64,000 nucleotides of DNA from Acheta domesticus (taxonomy: Eukaryota; Arthropoda; Insecta; Orthoptera; Gryllidae). Shown piece by piece: positions 46,881 to 57,925 of the stretch (position 1 is the stretch's first letter; each line of letters opens with the position of its first letter). The stretch spans positions 178,334,961 to 178,398,960 of the forward strand of contig JAHLJT010009419.1 of the NCBI GenBank assembly GCA_031308135.1, read 5' to 3'. Made by a program: the position numbers and the translations under genes. The notes below the pieces were generated by a model. That model had not been told where the DNA came from, did not search any database, and saw only the letters and a program-made list of their open reading frames with translations.

Positions 46881-47600
46881 TTGCCCCGCCCTGCCTTGCC
46901 CTGCCCTACCCGGTCCTTCTGCCCTGGCCTGTCTGCCCCAGCCCTTCTCCCCCAGCCCTTCTGTCCTAGTCCTACTCCAGCCCTTCTTCCCCGCCCTCTT
47001 CTATCCAGCCCCTTCTTCCCACCCCGTCTTCCCCGCTTCTTCTTCCCGCCCCCTTCTCCCCCTTTCTTCCCTCTCCTTCTTCCCCGCCCCTTCAGTCCGC
47101 CCTTCCTCGCAGCCCTCGCTCCCTCACTCTCTCGTACCCACCCCGCCCCTTCCTTCCCCTTCCCACCCTTCCCCTACCTGCCTCGATCCGCCACGCCCAA
47201 TACCATCTCGCCACGCCACGCCTCCACCTGCTACGCCCTGCCACGCCCCTCTCCAATACGTTCTTCCCCGTCCCCCTCCAATAAGTATCTCCACGTACCG
47301 CCCAGCTACTTCTCTTTGCGCCCCGACCTTCCACACCCCGGTCCTTCCCAACCCTTCACACCCAGCCTCGCTCTGTCCCAGCCAGTCCCACTCTTCCCCA
47401 TCCAGGACCGCTACGACCCACTAAGCCCCGTACGAACTGCCCCACCCAAACGAAATACCCTTCCCATACGAACTGCCCCACCCAGATCCCCACCCTGTCT
47501 GCCCCCACCAATCTGCTCCACATAGGCCCTTTTTGCGCCGTCGTGTCCCCTGCCGCGGCACCCGCCCCTCCGACATCACCTCCACGCGTACGCACGACGC
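46881..47600. repeat. C-rich low-complexity tract
   Basis: About 700 bp of CCCTGCC, CTTCTCCCC and CCACGCC variants, strongly C- and pyrimidine-rich on the plus strand. Long frames in it are low-complexity artefacts. Confidence 0.6.
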
Positions 47601-47634
47601 TGTCCTATCTTGTTACGCGTGCTGTTAACCCCAC

Positions 47635-47995
47635 GTCCCATCTCCTTCTACCTGGTTCTTATGAATATTTACTTTACATTTGTCTCTAAGCCCTTCAACC
47701 TCTATCGCTCGCTTTGGATAATTTCTAAAATCATAGCTGCTCTCAATCCAGTAATCAAGGTTTCGTCTTATCTTACAGCAATCATTTCATCTTAATCTAA
47801 CCCCATCTCCTTCTACCCGGTTCTTATCTCGGGAATTGACTATCCATGTAGTACTCCTATGAGTATTTACTTTACATTTGTCTCTAAGCCCTTCAACCTT
47901 TATCGCTCGCTTTGGATAATTTCTAAAATCATAGCTGCTCTCAATCCAGTAACCAAGGTTTCGTCTTATCTTACAGCAATCATTTCATCTTAATC
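47635..47995. repeat. Tandem duplication of about 160-195 bp
   Basis: Copies at 47635-47795 and 47801-47995 share CCCATCTCCTTCTACC through TCATTTCATCTTAATC. The first lacks about 30 bp (TCGGGAATTGACTATCC region) present in the second. Confidence 0.8.
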
Positions 47996-49979
47996 TTACA
48001 ACAGTTATTTATAATTTTCATTTCTCATCTAGCACACACGTACCTCGAATTCACTCTCGATACATCAATAAGTCTCTCAACCACCTCTCACGCGAGTCTA
48101 TTCAATAACACTCACCCCGAATGGCAAGCACACATTCGCCGCCGCTGCATAAACTTGTATTCCAGGTTATTTTAAGTTCACTCCAATCAGGTTGTCGCTC
48201 CCCCTTCAAAACCACTCCTGCCTTTGTCCCCGTTGTCACCTCCACCGCCCTCCTCGCTCCGACCGCCTCTCAGCGCGGTCTCTCTGCTCTCGCCCCGCCC
48301 GCCCCCCCAGCCCCGCACCCGGTTTCTAACAACGTTACGGCCGTCTCGTGCGGCAGTCCTAAAACGGATTCCGTTCGGCCGCGGTATGCATAATTCCGTT
48401 ATAAGAAATCTGTAAGAATTCCGATATAATCCCGACAGATTGGCCGCCCAGGGACGCCCAGACGCGCGCGCTTCCCCGACGACAATACCCTCCCTCCCCC
48501 CACCCCCACCCCCTGCCACCCACGCGCTCTCATACACCCCGCGCGCCTCGCCCACAATAATCCTATTTCCATTTCTTTGTCCCGGGAAACTTGGCCGCGG
48601 CGGATTTGGGCTGCCCTGACAATAATCCTTCTTAAGGGATTAACTTTGTAGCGGGCAATCCGGTTAGGACTGAGGAGCCGCGCCACCGCCGCACCGCGAC
48701 AGAGGTCGCCGCCGCCGCCTCCACCCAACCCCGCCCCCGCTCCTCCCCCCGCCCCCGCCCCCGCTCCTGCCCCAGCCTCCGCCCCCGCCCCCGCCGCCGC
48801 CCCCGCTGCCGGTTCCACCGCCGCTGCCGCGCCCGCATGGCAAACACGTTTGATTGATGTCACTAATGACGCTCAAGGGCCGGGCCGTGCGACATAATTA
48901 TTTTAGAGCGAATGTTTATTCATGTAATTGGTATAGAATATTCAGGTGTAGTGGTACGATCGTTGTTTGCCGCCCCGCGATAATTATTAAAATATTCCGT
49001 CGCGGTAAATATTGTGCGAGCCATTTAATACGACGAGCCAACACGCGGCGGCGTGCGCGCGGCCGATTGGGTGGCTGAGAGGGTGGGTGGGTGGGAGTGA
49101 GGGCTTCGGACGCCGGCCCGTTGACCACGCGAGTATTTATTTTGAAATAATGAGTACGGCTGGGTGCGCCGCCGATTGGGCGAATGGCCCTGGGTGAGGG
49201 GCAGGCAGATCGGCTAGCGAGCGGCTGGGCTGTGTGGGTGGAGAGACGGTGAATGGCGAAGAGTTGGTCAGATGGGATGAACGAGTGAAAGGGTCGAAAG
49301 AGGTACCTGCATCGAAGAGAGGGTGAAAGACAGACAGACCCAGAGAGCGAGAGAGAGTGAGAGATACAGAGGGAGAGCGAGAGGTAGAGAGGGAGAGCGA
49401 GAGAGCGAAAAAGAGGTAGAGAAAGAGTGAGTGAAAATGAGACTTAAAGGGTCGAAGATGACGCAAGGTACAGTAAAACAGTGAGAGGCGAGTGAGAGCA
49501 AGCGAATAGCCTCGTCGAGAAATAAGGAAGGGGGGAATGGGTAAATGAGCAAGCCGGAGCAGAAACGGGTGAGTGGAAGGGTGAAGGGTTATCGACGGGG
49601 TGATGGAGCTGGGAAGCGCCGAGAGGTCAGGTGTGCGGACGGCCGGGAGGGCGCGAGCGGGTGAGGGTTTGAGGAGGCGAGAGGGCGGGCGGCCGCGCGG
49701 TGGCGACGGGCGCTGTTTGCTCGTGCATTAGGGAATTGGCTGCGCTCTTGCCGTGCACTTGTAATTACATTGCGGTCGTTTTTTCCGCGGAATGCGCCCG
49801 CCCGACCGCGCGCACTCGCGCTCGCGCCCGCTGCCAGCGCTCTCGTTGCGCGCGGCGCCCGCCGGCACCACGCCGCACTGCCCTCCACCTCTGCCCTTTG
49901 CTCCGGACCGCCGCCTCACCACTGCCGTCTGCCCCCACCGCCACACTCACCCGCCTCTCGCTGCACCCGGCCACCCTCC
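47996..49979. other. Intergenic or intronic, GC-rich and GA-rich tracts
   Basis: CpG/C-rich tracts lie at 48200-48560 and 48660-48840 (CCCCCGCCCCCGC type). A GA-rich run lies at about 49318-49430. A CpG-rich stretch lies at 49680-49890. No gene supported. It could include an untranslated exon of the plus-strand gene, but I cannot identify one. Confidence 0.4.
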
Positions 49980-50560
49980 GCCGCCCTCCACCGCCCTCCG
50001 CCGCCCTCCGCCACCCTCCGCCGCCCTCCGCCGCCCTCCGCCGCCCTCCGCCGCCCTCCGCCGCCCTCCGCCGCCCTCCGCCGCCCTCCGCCGCCCACCG
50101 CCGCCCACCGCCGCCCTCCTCCACCCTCCGCCGCCATCCGCCGCCCTCCTCCATTATCCGTCGCCCTACGTCGCCCTCCGCCGCCCTCCGCCGCCCTCCG
50201 CCACCCTCCGCCACCCTCCGCCGCCCTCCGCCGCCCTCCGCCGCCCTCCGCCGCCCTCCGCCGCCCTCCGCCGCCCACCGCCGCCCTCCTCCACCCTCCG
50301 CCGCCATCCGCCGCCCTCCTCCATTATCCGTCGCCCTACGTCGCCCTCCGCCGCCCAACGCCGCCCTCCACCGCCCTGCGCCGCCCTCCGCCGCCCTCCG
50401 CCGCCCTCCGACCCCCTCCGACGCTTTCCGACGCACTTCGACGCTCTCCGACGCCCTCCGACGTTCTCCGACGCCCTCTACGCTCTCCGACGCCCTCCGA
50501 CGCCCCCGCCATCCTCCCCCGCCATCCTTCGCCCTCTGCTGCCTCCCCCATTTTCTTTTT
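49980..50560. repeat. Period-10 minisatellite with 180-bp higher-order repeat
   Basis: The basic unit is CCGCCCTCCG (10 bp), repeated about 45-50 times with variants such as CCACCCTCCG and CCGACGCCCT at the right end. A variant-rich block with CCATTATCCGTCGCCCTACG occurs twice, at about 50103-50172 and 50283-50352, exactly 180 bp apart. This shows duplication of an 18-unit block. All frames give Pro/Ala/Arg repeats. Confidence 0.85.
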
Positions 50561-52869
50561 CCCTCTACCACCCTTCACGATCATGTTCACCCTCCACCGG
50601 CCTCTTCTGCACATCGCCAACCTCCGCAGATCTCCGTCGCCCACAATCGTTCACCATCTCCCTCTGCTGCCCTCCTCTAGCTTCTTCCTCGTATCATCTC
50701 AACCTCCCCTACCCTTCTCCCCCTCCACCCCCGTCTTCCCTGCATCACCACCCTCTTCCATCTCCCTCAGACCTCTGCTGCAGCCCTCTGTGGCTGCCCC
50801 ACACAGGGATCTCCGCCAAAGTTCTCTATAATCTCTGCTCTACGTATTTGGTTGCCAAACGCATTTCTGCGTCTACCAACTCCTTGCTCCAATTTGGCCA
50901 CCGCTCTACGCCATTGCCTTTCGGCGAAGGATAGTGAGTCTATGCGGGCCGATTATTCACTCGAGGAATCCACGAACGCCAGATCACTCTCATAGAATAT
51001 TTGTACGTTTTGTTCCGTCGAAAATTAACTTTTTTCTTTGTCACGGGGCTGGATGGAAACTGGGAAAATTTTATTTTCAGAAAGATGATAGAATTGCCCA
51101 TAACTGTAATAGCAAATGTTCTGAAAATATGTTAAATTTGATAGTGGTTAACGGTAGTTAAACTCTGTAAAGTAAATAGAGTGCACACATAAATTCAGTT
51201 TGAATGTTACACGGTGGTGCGTTATTATAGTATTCATTTCAATTACAAAATTAGACTCGTATGTTTACAAAATGTACTTGAATGCTGGCATTTAAGAACT
51301 TTAGTACAGTAATGCGCTACTAAAATACACGTTTTTGATCTGGCTTCATAATTTCATAGACAATATTATTGAAATGAAATATGTAAATCTGCAATACAAT
51401 CTAATAATCTACGGATGTTGCTCATTCACAGCAATCCTTATCAACTTTTATCCATCAGAATTTTTCATTGTTTAATAACCATTTCATCAAGATCTCGAAC
51501 AAATGTTTAGCAATCATGTTATGTACAAGCGAGGCAACAAGGTATTCATGACACTAATGAAGGAAATCAGGTTGTCTATAATTAGCTACTAGGCATACGC
51601 ACATGCCACGTAGTCGGCATTAGTGTTCAGTTGAGTTGTCGCTAAATATCGTTTTGCAGGTAATGCCAAGGGACGTTCTCCCTGATCCGTCGTAACCAAT
51701 GCGCCCTCGCGCGCCCCGTCTCTTCCGGCTGAACGTCTGACCCTCCTTGGGCGTGGGGGTGGGGAGCACGCTGCTATCTCGAGTCGAACACGCGTCCGGC
51801 ACCTCGACGTCTCGCCTTCTGACCCCGGCGCCGCCCATCGCTGTCGTCCTAGCGCCCCGCCGCCCTCGCCGCCGCCGCCGCCTCTCCGCCTGCGCCGCAC
51901 GCACCGCCCCCCCAGCCCTCGCCACCCCCGCCACACCCGCTGCCTCCGCCGCAGCGGCGTAGCTTCAGCTGGTGTCTCCCGGGTTGAAACTAGTGGGATC
52001 ACCCCCTCATTTAAATATAAAAATATTTATTACTGAATAGTGTATACATTATTTAATAAGAAATGCAGGTGTACGTATGATTTTGTTAGTATTACCTCTT
52101 ACTTCCATCGACACTTCTCCTATGAAGATAAAGTAATCGTTGAAATGGAGTCTCTTTGACCATTGAAAAACAGGCGCTTACCGCTTATAGTTTCTGTTTA
52201 AATTATTTCTTTGCTTCGTTTTCTTAGTATTTATGATTTAAATGTGTAACTATTAAATGAATATATAATTTTAAAATAAATTATTAAAATTATATAATTT
52301 TAACTATAAACTTTTCCAATTCGTGTCACCTCTATAATGGTGTTACCCGGGGCGGTCCGACCCCCCCTCCAAAAACCCCACTGCTCCGCTGTCCACATAG
52401 GCCACACCACCGTCTAGTCCGCTTCCGTTGACTCCACCGTCGCCGCTTCCCCTACTCCCCTTAGGCCAGGTCGCCCCTACCAACCCCGTTACCAAACCCA
52501 CGTCACCCCCACCACCCTCACCAATCTCTCCCCCACCGATCTCTCCCTCACTGCCCTTGCTGTTCCTATCGCCTTCCCCATTCCCATTGCCCACGCCGCC
52601 TGCACCATCCTCGCCACATCCACCACCCACGCCGCGTCTGCCTCTCCCGACCGACCCCCATCGCTCCGCCCCCGCGGCCCCGCCCCGCCCCACCCCGCGC
52701 GCCGGTCGCCGGCCCCAAGCGCTGGCGACGCCGCGCCGTCAAGCGTTCGACCGCGGCGCCGCGGTAAGCAGGTTAGGTTAAGTCGGTGTTAATGCTCGGC
52801 TTTGCGGCTTATGCTTGTCGCGCCGCTCGCCCCGGGCCACCCCCGCGCCCGCCCCCGGCCCTGCTTTAC
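50561..52869. other. Non-coding, C-rich patches around AT-rich DNA
   Basis: C-rich patches at 50561-50830, 51690-51960 and 52330-52770 surround AT-rich DNA. GCCGCG|GTAAGC near 52760 resembles a 5' splice donor at the end of a CpG-rich patch and could end a 5' untranslated exon of the plus-strand gene. That is speculative. Confidence 0.35.
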
Positions 52870-53035
52870 GCCCTCGCACCTTCGCCCCCGCCGCCCCCGC
52901 CGCCCCCGCCGCCCCCCACCGCCCCCGCCGCCCCCGCCGCCCCGCCGCCCCCGCCGCCCCCGCCGCACCCGCCGCACCCGCCGCACCCGCCGCACCCGCC
53001 GCCCTCGCCGCCCCCGCCGCCCCCATCGTCCCGAA
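52870..53035. repeat. CCG/CCC-rich period-9 minisatellite
   Basis: CCGCCCCCG and CCGCACCCG units run for about 160 bp. Frames give Pro, Ala/Pro or Arg/Pro repeats, and the opposite strand gives Gly/Ala repeats. Confidence 0.75.
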
Positions 53036-56000
53036 GTTGCTCACCTACGCCGCTCTCCGAAAGCTTCTAAAGCACGGCACTCCGTGAATACTGGCCCTTA
53101 CGAACGAGTAGAAAGCGTCTGCAGGATATGAACCCCCAGGTTTCAATATTTATGTTATGTTGGTGTGGATCTCATTAAATGTTAGTCCCTCTAAGCCACT
53201 CTCGGACTGCCGGGTGCTTCTCGACAGGAGTGCCGTTGAACGCCGGCAGTTGCGAAAATAATTATGAGAGAGTGTTTTTCGCCTTTAAATATTTATGCAC
53301 AGACATATTTTCATTAAAAATAAAAGTTGGTCACTTCCGCCACTCTTCAACAGCTGGGAGGTTCTAGGGAGCGGTTTGAACACTACGACACGCGTAAAGA
53401 TGGGAGGCTTTTTCCTGAACAGAAATCTCAAATATGTGATCTAATTATGAAATGACAGTGTGATCCAATGATACTTTCAGATGCCGTGTAATATCAACTA
53501 TATCCCTTACTTTCGGTAGAACAGGAAGAAAGCCTACCACTTTTCAGGCCGTATGTAATGTCATTGAGGTTACAGTTTTCATGTACTTCACTTTTCAGTA
53601 ATATCATTATCATTTAGCAACGTGTGTTTCACATATGATTTGAACTGCTACATTTCGTAAGGAACAAATATTAAAAGGGCTCTTACAAACAAATTGTTCC
53701 GAAAATCCGATTAAATGCAATGAAATTAATCGTCATCATGCACAACTAATTATGCTCATGATGATTTGTAATATTCATTATGCTTCAATGAAATGAAGCC
53801 TGAAGCACCAACTAGCAAAGACTGTCGGTTAGAAGACATGCGCAAGTTAACGTTTCATTTAGGACTTCAATTCCCACTGCGCTTCTCAGCTCAAGAACTA
53901 GGTCGAAAGTACTCCACCTTCGTTACAATTATATCACGTTGAAAACAAACGTTATGTGCTGCGTCCTAAAGTTACACTACAATGACGCCGTCGTAACTTT
54001 TTTAATGTTTGGAGTTCTCGCGTCGTCAGCGTTGCTAAAAGCTAAGGGGTTTCCAAACTGTCATCTGCAAAGCGTTAGTGTCTCTGTAGATTCTTTCAAG
54101 GGATTTATCTAAAAATTCTCCATTTTGAAACAATACGTCTATTACATAATAAAGTACTCATAAGAATGTGAATAAACTCTATTTTAAAGTCACAGTGACA
54201 TTCAGAAGACTACCTGAAAGACAAGTGCCAAAGGAGGAAGTGCCGATCAAGAGTTAACAACCGACCACATGAAGTAACGGAAAATAATAATTTCCGAGAA
54301 ATGTAACATTTAGTGCTATGTGTGAATGATGTAGAGTGAAATAGTGTTAGAATGTATGTTTTCTCTCCAAAGATGGCCTCTTAAACTGACGGAGATACAA
54401 TAACAAGGAAGCGACTAACATACTATATCAAACTGTTGATTTTATAATTCTCCTCGACACCTTTCGCAGTGTAATTTTTATATTGTACAAGCTATTTGTT
54501 ACGAAGCTTTAAACCCTTAAAATGAACCTCCTAAAATGAAAATACGTTTCTGGGATTTTTCTACCAATTTTGTTTCTTAGAAAGTTGGCGTATGGGGTGA
54601 ATAATTTGGGAAACCCTGCCGCACGCGTCGGTGTTAGAGGCGTGTGGCTAGGAAGCTTGAGAGATAGGGCGACCGTCTGCGTATACGCTTTCCTGTGAGC
54701 GCGTCCTCCTGTGTTTGGAGACGAGCGACGTGACGGACGCGTCACAGTACTGCGTCGACAGATGTCGCGTACGTCGCCACCCGGGAACTTGATGTCCGTC
54801 GGAATAGTCAGCGTCACCGACTTAGTGTTTACACACGACGAGGTCAAAGGTAAGGCTCGACTGACGAGGATCTAATGTGCCGTGTGTCACCAACACGAAA
54901 TTTGCTCTCGAGAGATGAAAGAGTATGACACGCTATTGAAATACGCGTGTGATTTTTCATTAAACATTCATATTTGAGATATTGACTATCAGTTGTTACG
55001 AATTAATAAGACAAGCAACAAAACGGTTTTCGCATACTACAAAAACGTAGCTCTAGTGCTTAAGCATCATTTCACCTTCCACGTTCGATTACTTTTTTCT
55101 CCATTGCTTATAAATAGCCTAATTGTGGATAGTTGCGTTAATAATTATTTTTCAGTATATTTTAGTGATGGCGTTTTTCATTTATCTTCAACGAAGTAAT
55201 GAAAATGTATATCTATTTACGATGAATTTTCATACTTGCAAATCCACTTTTTTGGCAATGTGAATATCGCTTCAGGTTATATTATTTCGTTTCTAAACAA
55301 TATCCATTTCGTAATTTGCGAGAAACAATTTTGGGTACTATTAATTATAATTTCAAAATAAAAATAATTAATACTATCGCTGTTTGTATGCTACCGTGGT
55401 TTTCGAACGGTAACATTTATCCACTTCAGCTTCACGGATATGCTTATCGGGGTTGTGTTTGAAAATTAGTACTTATGGTGGCGATGTAAGCGACACACAT
55501 CTTACAGAAGTGGGCCAAGCTGTATGGTCTCCCGAAAGCAGGTTTCACATCCCTATGTACAGAGTACAAGGATTCCCTGACAGTGGATCGGATTCAAACG
55601 TAAACTCTATGTTCTTGCTGGGAAATGCAAAAAATGTTCAATGTCATCAAGCTCTGTTGAGACTCAGGATGGTGGGAACTCCATATAGAACGATGCGTTG
55701 ATTTTATTGGAGTGTTAAATACATGATAGTGTTAAATACGATTGGCACGTTCATTTAGACGTTATAATGATATTATTTTAGTTGGAAATGCCGGCGTATA
55801 GTAACTGTGCTTTTTTCATAGAAATTTCGAATTTTGTTTAAAAGAGCTGCATCAATCAAAATAAACTGCCTTCACGATATATATTTTCCTTTTTCGTAAC
55901 TAAAGCATATTTTAGATACCTTTTTTGTAGATAATTTTCTTTATTTCATTTAATTAAAATCCCTTTAAAATACATTCCTGAAGATATTACAATATAAACG

Positions 56001-56858
56001 AATATATGATAAGTGGTTGTACTATTTTGTTTCCTTTCGTTTTTTTAACACTATGATACTAAAAGAAATTTTTTCTATTTGTTTCAAAGCAGTTTCCGTT
56101 ATTAGAATTTTCTTGGTAATTTATTACGCGTATTGCAAGTTAGTGAAATTTAGTAATTATCAGAATGGGTTTCAAGGGCAAGGACACTGATTTGTCGGTT
56201 ATTTAAACTGTATTTAGCACCTTTAAATTAAATGTTTCTGTACAATATACTTTTTGTCACTGAAATTAATCTATTCAATTCTTTCTCCTCATAAAATCTC
56301 ACAATATAATGTGAAGTCAATTACCTTTCTTTAGTGACACCAAAATCTCTATTTTATACTTATGACCTAGCAAACAAGGACCCTTACCCTTCTACTTATG
56401 AATCCAATTGAATATTTAATAAACTCTGTAATTTCACCGATGACTTATTCAGTATTTGTACCCTAATTGTTCATAGTTTACATTGTTCCTGTAATTTTGA
56501 TTTGTCGATTTTCCCGACAACTTTCCAGTTCGTACGTTCATCTGTCATTTGCAAACCATCATTTTGTAATTCCTATCGGACCTCTTCTCGTTCATTATCA
56601 TACAAGAAAACGAGCTGTGCAACAGCAAACACACAACAAATGAGCAAAAATATCTGTGTTATTGGGGGTTTATTAAAATGGGGCATAGTGATTGATTGTA
56701 TGATAAATCGATATATTGTGTATGTGCAAAACATGCTAGAAGAATTGTGTTCCTGCAAGTGAAGCTGTGAAAGTGTGAGAAAATAGGAAGATATAATATT
56801 GTATTCCACATGTTAATTTTAAATAGCAACCGAAATTGTGCATGAACACGATACTCTG
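53036..56858. other. AT-rich DNA, no supported gene
   Basis: Mostly AT-rich. A moderately GC-rich block at 54600-54860 contains a possible short exon (see findings). Nothing else could be supported. Confidence 0.45.
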
Positions 56859-57085
56859 ACCGGGAGAGGTGGCTCAGGGCGGCAACTGATGTCACTGCCG
56901 TGCCTCTGACCGGAAGTCCTAGGTTCACGTCCCGACGGTGGCACGACTTTCTACACTAGTTTGTCAGCTAGGTGGAAATCAGTCGCTGATTGGAGATCGC
57001 AGCCATATCCAGCAATGAAAACACGCACTATACTTACGGGAATAATGGCTTTAACAGTTAACGCGCCCGGAATCACTAACATTCA
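56859..57085 (+). repeat. SINE family 1 copy with internal deletion
   Basis: The head GGTGGCTCAGGGCGGCAACT and the B-box region GGTTCACGTCCCGACGG are present. The body then jumps from CAGTCGCTGATTGGAG to the 3' end (ACGCGCCCGGAATCAC, tail ATTCAATCAATTAA). Confidence 0.75.
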
Positions 57086-57094
57086 ATCAATTAA

Positions 57095-57195
57095 CCAACG
57101 TTCCTCGCCAGCGCCACCTCCCGCGATGAAAGCATGCAATATACTTACTATACTAATGACCTTAGCAGTTGATGCGTCGGGAATCGCTAACATCA
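57095..57195 (+). repeat. SINE family 1, 3' fragment
   Basis: Only the last 100 bp or so of the family are present: CCTCGCCAGCGCCACCTCCC through GACCTTAGCAGTTGATGCG and TCGCTAACATCAA. It sits between two other copies in the same orientation. Confidence 0.65.
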
Positions 57196-57196
57196 A

Positions 57197-57752
57197 CCGG
57201 GATAAATGGCTCAGTGCATCAGCTGATGTCACTGCAGTCCCTCTGACCGGGAGGTCCTACGCTTTCACTCCCGACGGCGGCAGAATTTTCGACACTAGCT
57301 TGTCAGCTAGGTCGAATTCAGTCGCTGTCTGGAGGAGGAATTCTAGCGACCGGCTGCTCTGATCGGTAGTTTTCCGTGGTTTCTCCGATCAACACCAGGC
57401 GAATGCCGGAGCAGTGTGCTAACAAACGGGCCACGGACCGCGCGCGATCTTTCCTTCCTCTTCCTTGTCCTCTCCTCTCTTCTTACATACACACTTGCCT
57501 CTTACACTACACACATGCCGGGAGACCGGTCGGGAGCCTACAGCTTGTCCCGGCTGGGGCGGTGCCCCGCTGGTGGGAGATACCTGGTTGAGGGGAAAAA
57601 CCCTCTAGTCGGCGGTAGGTCGGCGCCAGATCTCGCCATCCAGCGGGGAAAAGTTCATCGCCGCCTCCCGAGAGAAAAAACAGGCACTACACTGACGGGA
57701 CTAATGACCAAAGTATTTGCCGCGCCCGGAAACACCAATCAATCAATCAATC
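57197..57752 (+). repeat. SINE family 1, full-length copy beside a splice acceptor
   Basis: A complete copy with head AAATGGCTCAGTGCATCAGC, degenerate B box, TTTTCCGTGGTTTCTCC...CCAGGCGAATGCCGG block, GGTGGGAGATACCTGG, and a tail of four CAAT repeats. It ends about 29 bp before the acceptor of the plus-strand exon. Confidence 0.85.
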
Positions 57753-57781
57753 TGACGTGTGGGTGCGTGTTGTGCGTGCAG

Positions 57782-57834
57782 GGCCGCCGCATGACCTGAG
57801 CCGCTGCGCCGAGCCGCTGAGCCTGGGAGCCGCC
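57782..57834 (+). promoter_or_regulatory. 5' UTR part of exon with minimal uORF
   Basis: It follows a splice acceptor (GTGCGTGCAG) and precedes the main ATG at 57835. It contains ATGACCTGA at 57791-57799, a two-codon upstream open reading frame, 35 bases before the main start. Such minimal uORFs can lower translation of the main frame (family knowledge, not shown here). Confidence 0.5.
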
Positions 57835-57925
57835 ATGAGGTCGCCGTCGCTGGTGCCGCTGGCTGCCGCCGCGCTGCTGGCGCTGGCGCTGGCGCCGCCC
57901 CCGCTGCGCGCCGCTCGCCAGGACG
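57835..57925 (+). CDS. Signal-peptide exon of an unidentified secreted or membrane protein
   Basis: This is the first coding exon of a plus-strand gene. The start GAGCCGCCATGAGG has a good context. It encodes MRSPSLVPLAAAALLALALA, then PPPLRAARQD: a basic n-region, a long Leu/Ala core and a likely cleavage near A-R. It ends after 30 codons plus one base at GACG|GTGAGT, a strong donor in phase 1. Phase 1 is common after signal-peptide exons. The exon itself begins at 57782 after an acceptor, so at least one upstream untranslated exon must exist. No later exon was recognised in the remaining 6 kb, so the protein family cannot be named. It is transcribed away from the minus-strand gene. Confidence 0.65.

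Noticed and set aside
46546..47525. Pro/Ser-rich frames of 250-290 codons
   Set aside because: Low-complexity translation of the C-rich tract.
49765..50934. Open frames of up to 380 codons on both strands
   Set aside because: They translate the period-10 minisatellite (PPPSAALRR-type and GGGRRRAAE-type repeats); all frames are open because the repeat lacks stops.
55453..55701. 82-codon plus-strand frame
   Set aside because: More balanced composition than its neighbours but no domain, splice context or repeat support.
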